A stretch of 64,000 bases of DNA from contig NZ_SNAA01000003.1 of assembly GCF_004358695.1 (NCBI RefSeq), positions 1-64,000 of the forward strand, read 5' to 3'. The DNA comes from Palleronia sediminis. Lineage in GTDB: Bacteria; Pseudomonadota; Alphaproteobacteria; Rhodobacterales; Rhodobacteraceae. The notes under the pieces were generated by a model that was not told where the DNA came from, ran no database searches, and worked only from the letters and a program-made list of their open reading frames with translations. Made by a program: the position numbers and the translations under genes. Positions 25,528 through 34,710 of the stretch are shown piece after piece (position 1 is the stretch's first letter; every line of letters starts with the position of its first letter).

Positions 25528-26394
25528 ATGACACAGGTCGAGGACGGGTCCGCGCAAGGCGGGCCGAGCGATGCGGACGAACCCGAAAGTAACGAACGCG
25601 GGTTTTTCGGCCGGATATTCGAGGCTTTCTCGAACGGGGACGACGACTCCGCGGAAAGCGTGGACGAAACCGCATCGGGCCGGACGCCGCCCGGCCTGCT
25701 GAACCTGCGACGGATGCGGGTCGAGGACGTGGCCATCCCCTCGGTCGAGATCGTGTCGGTGCCCATCGACATCTCCTGCGAGGATCTCGTGCGCGTATTC
25801 CGCGAAAGCGGCATGTCGCGCCTGCCCGTCTATGACGGCACGCTCGATTCCCCCAAGGGCATGATTCACCTCAAGGATTTCGCGCTGCGCAACGGGTTCG
25901 GCGGGGCCGCGGCCTTTGACATGGCGGCGATGATCCGCCCGCTCATCTACGCGCCGCCCTCGATGCCCATCGGCGTGCTGCTGCAACGCATGCAGAGCGA
26001 GCGGATGCACATGGCGCTCGTCATCGACGAATATGGCGGGGTCGACGGGCTGGTGACGATCGAGGACCTGATCGAACAGGTCATTGGCCAAATCGAGGAC
26101 GAGCACGACACCGACGAAGAGCATCTTTTCACCCGCGAACAGGATGGCAGCTACGTCGCGCAGGCCCGCACGCCGCTCGACGCCTTCGAGGACGAGATCG
26201 GCACCAAGCTGACCGACCCCGACGAGGAGGAAGAGATCGACACGTTGGGCGGGGTCGTCGTGGTGCTGACGGGCCGCGTGCCCGCCCGCGGCGAGGTCAT
26301 CCCCCACCCTTCGGGGGTCGAGTTCGAGGTGGTCGACGCCGATCCGCGCCGGCTGAAACGTCTGCGCGTGCGTCTGCCCGGCCACGTTGCCTGA
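25528..26394 (+). CDS. corC: CBS-domain protein, CorC/hemolysin-C family
   Basis: A 288-residue cytoplasmic protein. An acidic N-terminus is followed by two CBS domains (about residues 70-190, with MSRLPVYDG and MHMALVIDEYGGVDGLVTIEDL) and a C-terminal transporter-associated domain (DTLGGVVVVLTGRVP to the end). CorC is linked to magnesium and cobalt handling and usually sits between ybeY and lnt, as here. GGAG lies 3 bases before the ATG. The stop overlaps the TTG start of lnt by 8 bases. Confidence 0.9.
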   Translation: MTQVEDGSAQGGPSDADEPESNERGFFGRIFEAFSNGDDDSAESVDETASGRTPPGLLNLRRMRVEDVAIPSVEIVSVPIDISCEDLVRVFRESGMSRLPVYDGTLDSPKGMIHLKDFALRNGFGGAAAFDMAAMIRPLIYAPPSMPIGVLLQRMQSERMHMALVIDEYGGVDGLVTIEDLIEQVIGQIEDEHDTDEEHLFTREQDGSYVAQARTPLDAFEDEIGTKLTDPDEEEEIDTLGGVVVVLTGRVPARGEVIPHPSGVEFEVVDADPRRLKRLRVRLPGHVA

Positions 26395-27889
26395 CCCGAG
26401 ACCCCGGACAAGGCTGGCGCTGGCGGCCCTCGCGGGGGCGGGGGCCGGGCTGGGCCAGGTGCCTTTCGCGCTGACGCCCGTGGCGCTGGCGGCGCTTGTG
26501 GTGCTGGGCTGGCTTTGCCGAACCGCGTCGCGCCCGGCCCGCGCGGCCTGGATCGGCTTTGCCGGGGGGGTCGGGTATTTCGCCTTCTGCCTGCACTGGA
26601 TCTTCGAGCCGTTCCTCGTCGAGCCCGAGATCCACGGCTGGATGGCCCCGTTTGCGCTGGTGCTGATCTCGACGGGCTTCGCGCTGTTCTGGGCCGCGGC
26701 CTTCTGGGGCGCGCGCCGCCTTTCCGCGTCGGGCTGGCGGTTCGCCCTGTCCTTCGGCGCCGCGCTGGGCGCGGCCGAGATGACGCGGTCGCTGATCCTC
26801 ACCGGCTTTCCCTGGTCCCTGATCGGCTATGTCTGGTCCGAAACCCCGGCCGCCCAGATCGCGGCCTTTACCGGGCCGTTCGGCCTGACGGCGCTGACCG
26901 CCCTGGGGGCGGGGGCGGTCGCGGCGCTCTGGGCGCCGGGGCGGCGGATCGCGGCGGCCGCGGGGCTCGCCGGGCTTTGCGTCCTGCCGCTGGCGCTGGG
27001 GGCGCTGCGGCTGGGCGATCTGCCCGCGATCCCGGTCGACGCGCCCATCGTGCGGCTGGTGCAGCCCAACGCCCCGCAGGACGAGAAATGGGACCCGGTG
27101 CTCTCCGGCGTCTTCTACGACCGGCTTCTCGATCTGACCGCAGGGGGCGCGCGCCCCGCGTTGATCGTCTGGCCTGAGACGGCGCTGCCGGTGCTGCTGA
27201 CGCCCGGCGCGCCCGAGCTCGCCCAGATCGCGGAGGCCGCCGACGGGGTGCCGGTCGCGCTGGGGGCCAACCGCGCCGAGGGGCTGCGCTACTGGAACAG
27301 CCTCGCGGTGATCGGCCGGGGGGGCAAGATCCTCGCGACCTATGACAAGTGGCATCTCGTGCCCTTCGGCGAATACGTCCCGCTGGGGCGGCTCGCCTCG
27401 GGGCTGGGGCTTCGCGGGCTCGCCGCGCGCGACGGGTTCGGCTATGCCGCCGGTCCGGGGCCGCAGATCCTCGACTTGGGGGCCGCGGGCGAGGTGATGC
27501 CTCTCATCTGCTACGAGGCGATCTTTCCCGAAGAGGTCGGCGCGGCACCGACCCGGCCCGACTGGCTGCTGCATGTCACCAACGACGCGTGGTTCGGCAC
27601 CTTCGCCGGTCCGCAGCAGCATCTGGCCCAGGCAAGGATGCGCGCGATCGAGCAGGGGCTGCCCCTGCTGCGCGCCGCCAATACGGGGATCTCGGCCGTG
27701 ATCGACGGCAAGGGGCGGGTGCTCGACGCGATCCCTCTGGGCCGGGCCGGACGGCTCGACCACCCGGTGCCAGCGGCGCTGCCCCCCACGGTCTATGCCC
27801 GGATCGGCGACTGGCCCGCGGCGCTCGCCATGGCGCTGGCGCTGCTCGCGGCCGGGCTGCGCCGCCGCCGCCCGGCCGAATTGCCGTAG
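26387..27889 (+). CDS. lnt: Apolipoprotein N-acyltransferase
   Basis: Inner-membrane enzyme that adds the third acyl chain to lipoproteins. 500 residues: about six membrane helices in the first 210, then a nitrilase-like periplasmic domain, then one helix near the C-terminus. The catalytic triad is Glu264 (WPETALP), Lys321 (YDKWHLVPFGEY) and Cys375 (LICYEAIFPE). The TTG at 26387 overlaps the corC stop and is the only start giving a full N-terminus. The 3' end abuts the metK leader, so metK may also receive readthrough. Confidence 0.93.
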   Translation: MPDPRPRTRLALAALAGAGAGLGQVPFALTPVALAALVVLGWLCRTASRPARAAWIGFAGGVGYFAFCLHWIFEPFLVEPEIHGWMAPFALVLISTGFALFWAAAFWGARRLSASGWRFALSFGAALGAAEMTRSLILTGFPWSLIGYVWSETPAAQIAAFTGPFGLTALTALGAGAVAALWAPGRRIAAAAGLAGLCVLPLALGALRLGDLPAIPVDAPIVRLVQPNAPQDEKWDPVLSGVFYDRLLDLTAGGARPALIVWPETALPVLLTPGAPELAQIAEAADGVPVALGANRAEGLRYWNSLAVIGRGGKILATYDKWHLVPFGEYVPLGRLASGLGLRGLAARDGFGYAAGPGPQILDLGAAGEVMPLICYEAIFPEEVGAAPTRPDWLLHVTNDAWFGTFAGPQQHLAQARMRAIEQGLPLLRAANTGISAVIDGKGRVLDAIPLGRAGRLDHPVPAALPPTVYARIGDWPAALAMALALLAAGLRRRRPAELP

Positions 27890-27930
27890 CGTATCGACAA
27901 TCCCCGCCGCGGCAGCTATCGCCGGGCAAT

Positions 27931-27978
27931 CGGCGCACAACGGCTTCCTGGCGTGCGTCCGGACATATCAATGGAGCG
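27931..27978 (+). promoter_or_regulatory. SAM/SAH riboswitch in the metK leader
   Basis: The leader has CACAACGGCTTCCTGGCGTG (27936-27955) and ATGGAGC (27971-27977), which match the conserved parts of the SAM/SAH riboswitch class found before metK in Rhodobacterales. Stem GCGCAC/GTGCGT (27933-27938 with 27953-27958) encloses a loop whose GCTTCC can pair with the GGAGC that is also the metK Shine-Dalgarno. Ligand binding should therefore hide the ribosome-binding site and lower MetK synthesis. Recognition is from memory of the consensus, not a covariance search. Confidence 0.82.
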
Positions 27979-27985
27979 TTCCCCA

Positions 27986-29167
27986 ATGCCGCGTCAGAAT
28001 TACGTCTTCACCTCGGAATCCGTGTCCGAGGGCCATCCCGACAAGGTCTGCGACCGCATTTCCGACGCGGTGCTCGATGCCTTTCTCGGCCAGCAGCCCG
28101 AGGCGCGCGTCGCCTGCGAGACCTTCGCCACGACGAACCGGGTCGTGATTGGCGGCGAGGTCGGTCTGACCGACAAGGGCAAGCTCGACGAGTATCTCGA
28201 CCGGGTCGAGGATATCGCACGCGATTGCATCCGCGACATCGGCTACGAGCAGGAAAAGTTCCATTGGAAGACCTGCGAGATCACGAACCTGCTGCACCCG
28301 CAATCGGCGCATATCGCGCAGGGCGTGGATGCCACGGGCAACAAGGACGAGGGCGCGGGCGACCAGGGCATCATGTTCGGCTACGCGGTCGAGGATACGC
28401 CCGAACTCATGCCCGCCCCGATCCACTATGCCCACCAGGTGCTGCGCCGCCTGGCCGAGGTGCGCAAATCGGGGCAGGAGCCGACGCTCGGCCCCGATGC
28501 GAAATCCCAGATCAGCCTGCGCTACGAAAACGGCAAGCCGGTCGAGGTGACGTCCATCGTCCTCTCGACCCAGCACCGCGACGAGTCGCAAAGCTCGGAC
28601 GACATCCGCGACATCGTCGAGCCCTATATCCGCGAGATCCTGCCCGAGGGCTGGATCACCGAGGCGACCGACTGGCACGTGAACCCCACCGGCATCTTCG
28701 TCATCGGCGGCCCCGATGGCGATGCGGGCCTGACGGGACGCAAGATCATCGTCGACACCTATGGCGGCGCGGCGCCGCACGGGGGCGGGGCCTTCTCGGG
28801 CAAGGACCCGACCAAGGTCGATCGCTCGGCGGCCTATGCCGCGCGCTATCTCGCCAAGAACGTGGTGGCGGCGGGGATGGCCAAGCGCTGCTCGATCCAG
28901 CTCTCCTATGCCATCGGCGTGGCGCAGCCGCTGTCGATCTATGCCGATACCTACGGCACCGGCGAGGTCCACGAGGAACAGATCGAAAAGGCCATCCGCA
29001 CGGCCATGGACCTGACCCCGCGCGGCATCCGCACCCATCTCGAACTCAACCGGCCGATCTATGCCCGCACCGCGGCCTATGGGCATTTCGGCCGCGCGCC
29101 CGAACCCGATGGCGGGTTCTCGTGGGAAAAGACCGACCTTGCCGAGACGCTGAAACGCGCGGTCTGA
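27986..29167 (+). CDS. metK: S-adenosylmethionine synthetase
   Basis: Makes SAM from methionine and ATP. 393 residues. Motifs include SVSEGHPDK (12-20), [12 protein letters not shown], the phosphate loop GGGAFSGKD and [13 protein letters not shown]. The ATG at 27986 is chosen because GGAG at 27973-27976 stands 9 bases upstream and is part of the riboswitch; an in-frame ATG at 27971 overlaps that element and is less likely. Expression is probably feedback-controlled by SAM through the leader. Confidence 0.97.
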   Translation: MPRQNYVFTSESVSEGHPDKVCDRISDAVLDAFLGQQPEARVACETFATTNRVVIGGEVGLTDKGKLDEYLDRVEDIARDCIRDIGYEQEKFHWKTCEITNLLHPQSAHIAQGVDATGNKDEGAGDQGIMFGYAVEDTPELMPAPIHYAHQVLRRLAEVRKSGQEPTLGPDAKSQISLRYENGKPVEVTSIVLSTQHRDESQSSDDIRDIVEPYIREILPEGWITEATDWHVNPTGIFVIGGPDGDAGLTGRKIIVDTYGGAAPHGGGAFSGKDPTKVDRSAAYAARYLAKNVVAAGMAKRCSIQLSYAIGVAQPLSIYADTYGTGEVHEEQIEKAIRTAMDLTPRGIRTHLELNRPIYARTAAYGHFGRAPEPDGGFSWEKTDLAETLKRAV

Positions 29168-29171
29168 TACC

Positions 29172-29212
29172 GGCCCGCCCGCTTCGGCCATCGCGGTCGG
29201 GGCGGGCGGGCC
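29172..29212 (+). terminator. Possible terminator after metK
   Basis: A 9-base stem (GGCCCGCCC/GGGCGGGCC) with a 23-base loop begins 5 bases after the metK stop. TGCCTTCTC follows rather than a clean T-run. Confidence 0.4.
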
Positions 29213-29309
29213 TGCCTTCTCTGTTTCCGGAAATACTCATGTCGTCCGGCCGCCGCCCGCGCTCCGGAGCGATTGCGCGCCGCGGGCGGGGGGCCTAAAC
29301 CCCCGGCCC

Positions 29310-30029
29310 ATGACCGATCGAGCCAAACACCCCGCCGCGCCCTGGCGCAATTTCTACGGCCGGCGAAAGGGGCATAACCTCAAGCCCAACCAGGAGGCCT
29401 GGCTGCAATCCGATCTCGACGCCCTGTCGCCGGGCGCGGTCGACTGGGCCGAGAACCCCGAACGGCGTCCGCTAGACCTTGCCGCGCGGTTCGGCGAACG
29501 GCCGATCTGGCTCGAGATTGGCTTTGGCGGGGGCGAGCACCTGATTCACCAGGCGCTGGCCAACCCCGATATCGCGATCATCGGGGCCGAGCCCTATATC
29601 AACGGCGTGGCCAAGCTCCTGGGCAAGATCCGCGCCTCGGGGGCGGGCAACCTCGCCGTTTATCCCGGCGATGCGCGCGATCTGTTCGATGTGCTGCCGC
29701 CCCGCTCCATCGCGCGGGCGTTCCTGCTCTATCCCGATCCCTGGCCCAAGACGCGCCACCACCGCCGCCGCTTCGTCACGCCCGAACATCTCGAGCCGTT
29801 GGCCCGCGTCATGGCGCCCGGCGCGATCCTGCGGGTGGCCACGGATATTCCCGACTATGTCCGGCAGGCCCTGCTCGAGGTGCCGCGCGCGGGGTTCGAC
29901 TGGCTCGCCGAACGGCCCGACGACTGGCGTACGCCCTGGGCGGACTGGATCTCGACCCGTTACGAGCAAAAGGCCCTGCGCGAGGGGCGCCGCCCGCATT
30001 ACCTGACCTTTGCGCGGCGGCCGGGCTGA
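29310..30029 (+). CDS. trmB: tRNA (guanine-N7-)-methyltransferase
   Basis: Methylates G46 of tRNA. 239 residues with a Rossmann-type SAM site, WLEIGFGGGEHLI near 67-79, AEPYINGV, and the family signature FLLYPDPWPKTRHHRRRFV. The C-terminal TRYEQKALREGR is also characteristic. It lies 142 bases after metK and may have its own promoter. The ATG at 29310 gives the standard N-terminus. Confidence 0.95.
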   Translation: MTDRAKHPAAPWRNFYGRRKGHNLKPNQEAWLQSDLDALSPGAVDWAENPERRPLDLAARFGERPIWLEIGFGGGEHLIHQALANPDIAIIGAEPYINGVAKLLGKIRASGAGNLAVYPGDARDLFDVLPPRSIARAFLLYPDPWPKTRHHRRRFVTPEHLEPLARVMAPGAILRVATDIPDYVRQALLEVPRAGFDWLAERPDDWRTPWADWISTRYEQKALREGRRPHYLTFARRPG

Positions 30030-30147
30030 GCCACGGGGGCCGGTCGGCAAGTATCCACCGATGCCCCGCCGCGGGGTGAAAATATCCTGCCGCGTCGCGC
30101 GATCCGGGTGCTAGACCGAAAAGAAAAGCAGACGAGCAGGTCGCCCC

Positions 30148-30219
30148 ATGAAACGCCTCACCTTCGCGCCGTTCCTTCTTTTCGTCTTTGTCGTCCTGCC
30201 GACGCTGGCCATGCTCTAG
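30148..30219 (+). CDS. Possible 23-residue hydrophobic peptide
   Basis: An ATG-started frame of 23 codons in the 281-base trmB-aroA gap encodes a short charged start (MKR) followed by a single Phe/Leu/Val-rich helix. GAGCAGG stands about 7 bases upstream. It may be a small membrane protein or chance; nothing recognisable is present. Confidence 0.3.
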   Translation: MKRLTFAPFLLFVFVVLPTLAML

Positions 30220-30310
30220 CCCCGGCAGCCCCGCGCGAGGGCGCGATTGCGGCTTGCGCCCCGGCGGGGTGCATGTAACGTCTGGCCCGCTTTCAACGCA
30301 GCGAGGCCCC

Positions 30311-31663
30311 ATGTCCCATAGCGGCGCGCCAGACCCTCTTTTCACCCATGGCGGCGCCGCGCTTCGCGGCACGGCCGAGGTGCCGGGCGACAAGTCCATC
30401 AGCCACCGCGCCCTGATCCTGGGCGCCATGGCCGTGGGCGAGACCCGGATCTCGGGGCTTCTCGAGGGGCAGGACGTGCTCGACACGGGGCGCGCGATGG
30501 CCGCTTTGGGGGCCATCGTGTCGCGCGGCGAGGACGGCACCTGGTCGGTGCATGGCGTGGGTGTCGGCGGGTTCTCCGAGCCCGAGGATATCGTCGATTG
30601 CGGCAATTCCGGCACGGGCGTTCGGCTCCTCATGGGGGCCGTGGCCACGCATGGTTTTGCTACGACCTTTACCGGCGACGCCTCGCTCAGGGGGCGTCCG
30701 ATGGGGCGCGTGACGCAGCCGCTGTCGCTGTTCGGGGCGCAATCGCATGGCCGGTCGGGCGGGCGGTTGCCGCTGACGCTGATCGGCGCGGCCGATCCGG
30801 TGCCCGTGCATTACGCGACCCCCGTCGCCTCGGCGCAGATCAAGTCGGCGGTGCTGCTGGCGGGGCTGAACGCGCCGGGCGAGACCGTCGTGGTCGAGCG
30901 CGAGGCAACGCGCGATCATTCCGAGCGGATGCTGGCCGGGTTCGGCGCCACGATCGAGACCCGCCCCGGCCCCGAGGGGCGCATCATCACCCTGCAGGGC
31001 CGCCCCGAGCTGCGCCCCCAGACCATCGCCGTGCCGCGCGATCCGTCCTCGGCCGCGTTCCCGGTCTGCGCCGCGCTGATCTGCGAGGGCTCGGACGTGC
31101 TGGTGCCCAATATCGGGCTGAACCCGACCCGCGCGGGGCTGTTCGAGACCCTGCGCGAGATGGGCGCCGATCTGACCTACGAGAACCCCCGCGACGAGGG
31201 CGGAGAGCCGGCCGCAGACCTGCGCGCGCGGTTCTCGCCCGAGATGCGCGGGATCACCGTGCCGTCCGAGCGCGCGGCGTCGATGATCGACGAATATCCC
31301 ATCCTGTCGGTCGTCGCGGCCTTTGCCGAAGGCGTGACCGACATGCCCGGCGTGGCCGAGCTGCGGGTCAAGGAAAGCGACCGTATCGACGCGATGGCCT
31401 CGGGGCTCAGGGCCTGCGGCATCGAGGTCGACGAAGGCCCGGACTGGTGGCGCGTGCACGGCCGCGGGCCGGGCGGGGTCGAGGGCGGCGCGCGGGTCGC
31501 TGCGCGGCTCGATCATCGCATCGCCATGTCGTTTTTGTGCCTCGGCATGGCCGCGCGCAAGCCCGTGGGCGTCGACGATGCCGGGCCGGTGGCTACCTCC
31601 TTCCCGGTGTTCGAGCCGCTGATGACCGCGCTCGGGGCGCATTTCGAAAGGCCGGTGGAATGA
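30311..31663 (+). CDS. aroA: 3-phosphoshikimate 1-carboxyvinyltransferase (EPSP synthase, class II type)
   Basis: Sixth step of the shikimate pathway. 450 residues, closely resembling the Agrobacterium CP4-type enzyme throughout: [62 protein letters not shown] and [10 protein letters not shown]. At the inhibitor-sensitivity position, where CP4 has Ala in GNAATG, this protein has Gly in GNSGTG. It overlaps the GFA-domain gene as ATGA, and cmk follows, so the three appear co-translated. Confidence 0.96.
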   Translation: MSHSGAPDPLFTHGGAALRGTAEVPGDKSISHRALILGAMAVGETRISGLLEGQDVLDTGRAMAALGAIVSRGEDGTWSVHGVGVGGFSEPEDIVDCGNSGTGVRLLMGAVATHGFATTFTGDASLRGRPMGRVTQPLSLFGAQSHGRSGGRLPLTLIGAADPVPVHYATPVASAQIKSAVLLAGLNAPGETVVVEREATRDHSERMLAGFGATIETRPGPEGRIITLQGRPELRPQTIAVPRDPSSAAFPVCAALICEGSDVLVPNIGLNPTRAGLFETLREMGADLTYENPRDEGGEPAADLRARFSPEMRGITVPSERAASMIDEYPILSVVAAFAEGVTDMPGVAELRVKESDRIDAMASGLRACGIEVDEGPDWWRVHGRGPGGVEGGARVAARLDHRIAMSFLCLGMAARKPVGVDDAGPVATSFPVFEPLMTALGAHFERPVE

Positions 31664-32094
31664 GCCTGCTGGATGCCGATCCCGCCGACCTGTCGCAGAC
31701 CGGCGGCTGCCTCTGCTCCGAAGTCAGCTATCGCGTGACGGGCGCGCTGCGTCCGGTCGTGTTCTGCCATTGCGAGCAGTGCCGCCGCACGAGCGGTCAT
31801 TTCGTCGCCGCGACCTCGGCCCCGCGCGACAGCGTCGAGATCGAAGGCCCCGTGACCTGGTTCGACAGCTCGGCCACGGCGCGGCGCGGCTTTTGCGGGA
31901 TCTGCGGCTCGAACCTGTTCTGGGACGGGGGCGGGGCGCGGTTGTCGATCCATGCCGGGACGCTCGACAAGCCCACGGGGCTGTCGGCGCAGGGCCATAT
32001 CTTTTGCGCGTCTCGCGGCGATTACTACGAGATTGCCGACAATCTGCCCCAGGCGCCCGGTGCCGATCCCGACATGACCACCGAGATGCCCTGA
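31660..32094 (+). CDS. GFA-domain protein (glutathione-dependent formaldehyde-activating family fold)
   Basis: A 144-residue zinc-binding protein of the CENP-V/GFA family. Cysteine pairs are visible: [19 protein letters not shown], and [12 protein letters not shown], which together supply the two zinc sites of this fold. Formaldehyde-activating activity has been questioned for the family and should not be assumed. It is coupled to aroA by ATGA and shares one base with the cmk start (TGATG). Confidence 0.87.
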   Translation: MSLLDADPADLSQTGGCLCSEVSYRVTGALRPVVFCHCEQCRRTSGHFVAATSAPRDSVEIEGPVTWFDSSATARRGFCGICGSNLFWDGGGARLSIHAGTLDKPTGLSAQGHIFCASRGDYYEIADNLPQAPGADPDMTTEMP

Positions 32095-32702
32095 TGGCGT
32101 TCACCGTGGCCATAGACGGGCCCGCCGCGGCCGGCAAAGGCACCATCGCCCGCAGCGTGGCCGCGCATTTCGGGTTCAGCCATCTCGATACCGGGCTGCT
32201 CTACCGCGCGACGGGCGCGCGGATGCTCGACGGCGAGGATCCGGCGCCAGCGGCATGGGCGCTCGTGCCCGAGGATCTCGAACGCGACGGCCTGCGCAGC
32301 GCCGCGGTGGCCGAAGCGGCAAGCGTCGTCGCGGCCATGCCCGAGGTGCGCGCGGGGCTATTGGCGTTCCAGCGCCGGTTCGCCCGGCTGGGCGATGGCG
32401 CGGTTCTCGACGGGCGCGATATCGGCACGGTGATCTGCCCGGAGGCCGAGGTTAAGCTCTTCGTCACCGCCACGCCCGAGACGCGGGCCGCCCGCCGTTT
32501 TGCCGAGCTGCGGGCTGCCGGGGCCGAAACGACCCTGGCCGAGGTGCTGGCCGACGTTCAAGCCCGCGACGCGCGCGATGCCGGCCGCGATGCCGCGCCT
32601 CTTATGGCCGCGCCCGACGCGGTGCATATCGACACGACCGCGCTGGGCATCGACGAGGCCGTGGCGGCCGCCGTCGCCGTGGTCGAACGGGCGCGCGGCT
32701 AG
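32094..32702 (+). CDS. cmk: Cytidylate kinase
   Basis: Phosphorylates CMP and dCMP. 202 residues. The P-loop is GPAAAGKGT (9-17), LDTGLLYRA is the substrate-binding segment, and [13 protein letters not shown] and [13 protein letters not shown] are family landmarks. It is the last gene of aroA-GFA-cmk. In many alphaproteobacteria rpsA follows cmk directly; here rpsA lies about 9-11 kb away on the other strand. Confidence 0.95.
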   Translation: MAFTVAIDGPAAAGKGTIARSVAAHFGFSHLDTGLLYRATGARMLDGEDPAPAAWALVPEDLERDGLRSAAVAEAASVVAAMPEVRAGLLAFQRRFARLGDGAVLDGRDIGTVICPEAEVKLFVTATPETRAARRFAELRAAGAETTLAEVLADVQARDARDAGRDAAPLMAAPDAVHIDTTALGIDEAVAAAVAVVERARG

Positions 32703-32712
32703 GCGCGGGGCG

Positions 32713-34710
32713 TTACCACAACGGGGTGTCGAGCCACATCCGGCCATAAGGCGGCACGACGAGGCGGCCGTCTTCGACGGGTGGGACGCTGGCGCCGAGC
32801 AGGTCCATGGGCGGGGCATCGGGGTCGATCCCGATGCGGTCGAGCTCGATCTGCTGGGTCTCGGCGGTGACGTTGTAGACCGCGACCAGCGTGCTTTCCG
32901 CCCCCGCCCGCCGGACGCAGAACAGCTTGTCATGGCCGGTCCGCATGACCACCGAGGGCACGCTGCCCGCAAGGGCGCGCGTGGCCGCGCGCACCGACAG
33001 GATATGCCGGGTGCCGCGCCAGATGCGGCCCTCGGGAGTGTCGGCCTCGGGCGCGGCCTCGGCCGTGTCCCAGTCCATCGCCGGGCGCTGCATCCAGCGT
33101 CCGTCCTCGGCCCGGTCGGGATCGTTGCGATAGCCCAGGTCGTTCGGCAGCCCGATCTCGTCGCCCATGTAGATCAGGGGCATGCCCCCGAATCCTGCGA
33201 TCAGCGCATGGCCCATCAGGATGCGCTCCACCGCCATCTCGATCAGCGTCGGATCGCCGGCCTCTCTCGCGGCCTCGAGCCCGGCCAGCGACGCGAAACT
33301 GCCGTTGGTCCGCGCATCCCCGGTCGCCTCGTTGACCTGGAAATCGGCGCCGCGGGCAAAACTGCCGGGAAATCGGCCGGCATAGAAATCGGCGAGAAAC
33401 GCGCGATGGCCGGGGTCGGTGACGCCCGTGCGCGCCGCGTCCTCTTCGGTGATGGCCCAGCCGATATCGTCGTGACAGCGGATATAGGTGGCCCATTGCG
33501 CCCCGGTGAACCCGGTCGGGAAATGCCGCTGGAGCACGTCGGTCATCATGTCGGACCGCCCCGTGGCCAGCGCCGACCAGAACTGCACCATGAGCGAGTT
33601 GTGATAGGCGAGGTTGCAGACCTTTCCGACATGCCGCCCCGCGCCGAGATAGGGCACGAGCTGATGCGGCCCCACGATGGCCTCGGCCTTGAAGACGGTG
33701 GCGGGCGCGGCGACGCTGGCGGCCTGGTTGATCGCCTGGAGGATGTCGTGAACCTCGGGCTCGTTCTGACAGACGGTGCCCAGCCTTTTCCACATGAAGG
33801 CGACGGCGTCGAGGCGCAGCACTTCGGCGCCGGCATTGGCGAGGTCGAGCACGATCCCCATGATCGCGAAAAAGACCTCGGGGTTTTCCCAGTTCAGATC
33901 CCACTGGAACCGGTTGAAGGTCGTCCAGACCCATTTTTGCAGGTCGGTGTCCCAGGTGAAATTGCCGGGCGCCTGGTCGGGAAAGACCTCGAGCAGGGTT
34001 TCCTCGTATTGCAGGGGGATCCGCTCGTCGTCGAACAGGCGGTAGAACGCCTGGTAGAACGGATCGCCCGCGCGCGCGGCCTCGGCCCAGGCATGTTCGC
34101 GCGCCGTGTGGTTCAGCACCATGTCGATGCAAGGGCTGATCCCGGCCGCGCGCATCGCCGCCGTGACGGCGCGGAAATCGTCCATCGTGCCGAGGCGGGG
34201 GTCGATCCGGCCGTAATCCATCACCGCGTAGCCGCCATCGCTGTCGCCGGGGCGCGGCATCAGGCAGGGCATGAAATGGGCATAAGTGATGCCCAGCGAT
34301 TCGAGATAGGGGATACGCTCGGCCACGCCGGCCATCGTTCCCGCGAACCGGTCGGTATAGAACACGTATCCCGCCATCCGTTCGCTGCGGAACCAGTCGG
34401 GATCGAGATCGCGGGCAAGGTCGAGCCGTCGCAGATCGGTCGGACGCCCGGCCCATTTGGCGGCCAGCAGCGCGCGCATCCGCTCGCGCAGGGTCGCTGT
34501 CGGCATTGCCCGGCCGTAAAGACGCCCGAGCGGCTCAAGCAGGTCGGTTTCGGCTCGCGCCCAGCGCAGCTCGAACAGCTCGTCATCCGTCATGCTGGCC
34601 GCGGGGGCCTTGTCCGCCACGGGGGCTGCGGGGGTCTGGGGCATCGTCTTTTCTTTCGCCACGCGCCGGAATCGCCGGGCCATCGGAGGTTTGCCGCGCC
34701 GCTCGGTCAT
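32713..34710 (-). CDS. Amylosucrase-like glycoside hydrolase (GH13)
   Basis: A 665-residue alpha-amylase-superfamily enzyme resembling amylosucrase, which uses sucrose to build alpha-1,4-glucan and frees fructose. The N-terminal helical part (FELRWARAETDLLEPLGRLYG) and YVFYTDRFAGTMAGV are typical. Catalytic residues are the Asp in EVLRLDAVAFMWK, the Glu in FKAEAIVGP and the Asp pair in CHDDIGW. No signal peptide is seen. The ATG at 34710 overlaps the upstream dehydrogenase stop as ATGA; an alternative ATG at 34644 would remove 22 mostly basic residues. Sucrose hydrolase or phosphorylase activity is possible. Confidence 0.83.
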   Translation of the reverse strand: MTERRGKPPMARRFRRVAKEKTMPQTPAAPVADKAPAASMTDDELFELRWARAETDLLEPLGRLYGRAMPTATLRERMRALLAAKWAGRPTDLRRLDLARDLDPDWFRSERMAGYVFYTDRFAGTMAGVAERIPYLESLGITYAHFMPCLMPRPGDSDGGYAVMDYGRIDPRLGTMDDFRAVTAAMRAAGISPCIDMVLNHTAREHAWAEAARAGDPFYQAFYRLFDDERIPLQYEETLLEVFPDQAPGNFTWDTDLQKWVWTTFNRFQWDLNWENPEVFFAIMGIVLDLANAGAEVLRLDAVAFMWKRLGTVCQNEPEVHDILQAINQAASVAAPATVFKAEAIVGPHQLVPYLGAGRHVGKVCNLAYHNSLMVQFWSALATGRSDMMTDVLQRHFPTGFTGAQWATYIRCHDDIGWAITEEDAARTGVTDPGHRAFLADFYAGRFPGSFARGADFQVNEATGDARTNGSFASLAGLEAAREAGDPTLIEMAVERILMGHALIAGFGGMPLIYMGDEIGLPNDLGYRNDPDRAEDGRWMQRPAMDWDTAEAAPEADTPEGRIWRGTRHILSVRAATRALAGSVPSVVMRTGHDKLFCVRRAGAESTLVAVYNVTAETQQIELDRIGIDPDAPPMDLLGASVPPVEDGRLVVPPYGRMWLDTPLW

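Noticed and set aside
27889-27985. SAM-II riboswitch before metK
   Set aside because: The conserved block and its short pseudoknot to the Shine-Dalgarno fit the SAM/SAH class better, and the expected SAM-II core was not seen.
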